Source: Paracoccus mutanolyticus
GTDB lineage: Bacteria > Pseudomonadota > Alphaproteobacteria > Rhodobacterales > Rhodobacteraceae
Assembly: GCF_003285265.1 (NCBI RefSeq)
Contig: NZ_CP030239.1
Coordinates: 1,632,501 to 1,696,500 of the forward strand
Length of the DNA: 64,000 nucleotides
Direction of reading: 5' to 3'
Shown here: in pieces, positions 63,766 to 64,000 of the stretch
Layout: each line of letters opens with the position of its first letter
Position numbering within the stretch: position 1 is the stretch's first letter
Program-made: the position numbers and the translations under genes
The notes under the pieces: model-generated
The model's database searches: none
Told to the model about the DNA's origin: nothing
What the model saw: only the letters and a program-made list of their open reading frames with translations

Positions 63766-64000
63766 TTGGACTCTGTTGTCGGTCACGCTGTCACGGCGAT
63801 CATCCGGGGCGAAAGGCCCTTCACCGCATGCGGGCGCCGCGCTCCACCCTTGCACCTCACCGTGGCCTGAACCTGCCATCCCGTCCCCCATCCCACCGGG
63901 GCGGCGAGAGGAAGGCCCCGGATGGGGTCAACTAAAAGAGCCTCAAAACGCAGCCGCGCAACAGCTGTCTGACGCAGATGATCGCAAAAGAAGCGTAGAG
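62558..64000 (+). CDS. IS5-family transposase, copy C (frame open to window end)
   Basis: Starts at MIDARHELVKLAALIDWDFF because the family start (MKPHSRAP) is lost to a small deletion at 62501-62525. It then reads without a break through VDTTVMEK, VVDRGYRGHG, RRRSAIEPEIGHMKSDGRLA and HNIRKILAHLRA, so all three DDE acids are present. Past 63765 the frame runs into non-IS sequence and stays open to base 64000. It is the most complete catalytic domain of the three copies, but with a foreign tail. Confidence 0.75.
   Translation, partial: MIDARHELVKLAALIDWDFFEREWASFFPSRQGRPATSPRLVAGLMYLQHAFKLSDEAVVARWVENPYYQHFTGETFFQHRPPIDPSSLVRWRKRIGEEGVEWLLTKTIEAGRASGAVTDKSLKRVAVDTTVMEKTIAHPTDARLYERARALLVGLAKEAGVDLRQNYARLAPRLAAQVGRYAHARQFKRMRKALRQLKGYVGRVRRDLRRHLQDIPEGALRGRVLEALWLVGRLLEQTPKSKNKIYALHEPEVDCISKGKARIRYEFGTKVSLATTLDGGFVVGARSFPDNPYDGHTLAPALEQVAILTEQVPDLAVVDRGYRGHGVETTKVLISGTRRGITPLLAKLLRRRSAIEPEIGHMKSDGRLARCPLKGRIGDAVFAVLCACGHNIRKILAHLRALWTLLSVTLSRRSSGAKGPSPHAGAALHPCTSPWPEPAIPSPIPPGRREEGPGWGQLKEPQNAAAQQLSDADDRKRSVE
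63826..63884 (+). repeat. Duplicated trbB start, right of IS copy C
   Basis: Second copy of the trbB start region (ATG at 63879 on the minus strand). It lies next to what may be the original trbB leader (63885-64000), in which I see no gene. Confidence 0.75.

Overview
The window is GC-rich alphaproteobacterial DNA, most likely from a Rhodobacterales bacterium (Paracoccus or Rhodobacter type). The evidence is the 23S-5S-tRNA-fMet order of the rRNA operon and gene families typical of that group. Positions 1-1973 hold the 3' part of a 23S rRNA gene, a 5S rRNA gene and an intact tRNA-fMet. Everything after the tRNA is accessory DNA.

Two integrative elements appear to sit in tandem at the tRNA. 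Each starts with a large serine recombinase on the minus strand (1930-3702 and about 19445-21136). The 3' end of the tRNA (1953-1973) is repeated exactly at 19448-19468, directly beside the second recombinase, and both recombinases end in codons supplied by the reverse complement of that tRNA end. The first element carries an unrecognised gene (4004-5299) and a minus-strand cluster: a zinc-ribbon/GIY-YIG-like protein, a soluble FtsH-like AAA+ metalloprotease and a twin-arginine-signal protein (5438-9881). From 9.9 to 19.4 kb it is a patchwork of 80-300 bp pieces of unrelated genes (PIN toxin, TRAP permease, cas2, LysR, SDR, CocE, HsdR, ThrS, AGCS symporter, phage portal, thiolase).

The second element starts at 19.4 kb. 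From 21.7 to 30 kb it holds IS5-family elements and another patchwork, including two stretches matching Illumina TruSeq adapters, so this part is at least partly an assembly or library artefact. From 30 to 37.4 kb there is an aminoglycoside acetyltransferase gene of the AAC(3)-I type, a DNA methyltransferase, an ssb gene with a decayed inverted copy, a 93-bp direct repeat and several small genes. A (GGAAT)n-like AT-rich stretch at about 33.93-34.07 kb resembles eukaryotic satellite DNA.

From 37.7 kb onward lies an alphaproteobacterial ICE conjugation module. It comprises DUF2285-type regulators, XRE and MerR-type HTH genes, repA, DUF2840, a cytosine-5 methyltransferase, traF, DUF736, a lytic transglycosylase, a DPPY methyltransferase-like gene, a relaxase with a possible oriT upstream, vapBC, traG and a CopG-type gene. 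These are followed, on the opposite strand, by DUF2274-trbI-G-F-L-K-J-E-D-C-B. Start/stop overlaps (ATGA) show that the trb genes form one operon. Many genes in this module carry single-base frameshifts, and trbC and trbB are broken by two of three related IS5-family copies. The adapter copies also contain base differences and indels, which evolution cannot explain, so some frameshifts may be consensus errors rather than decay.
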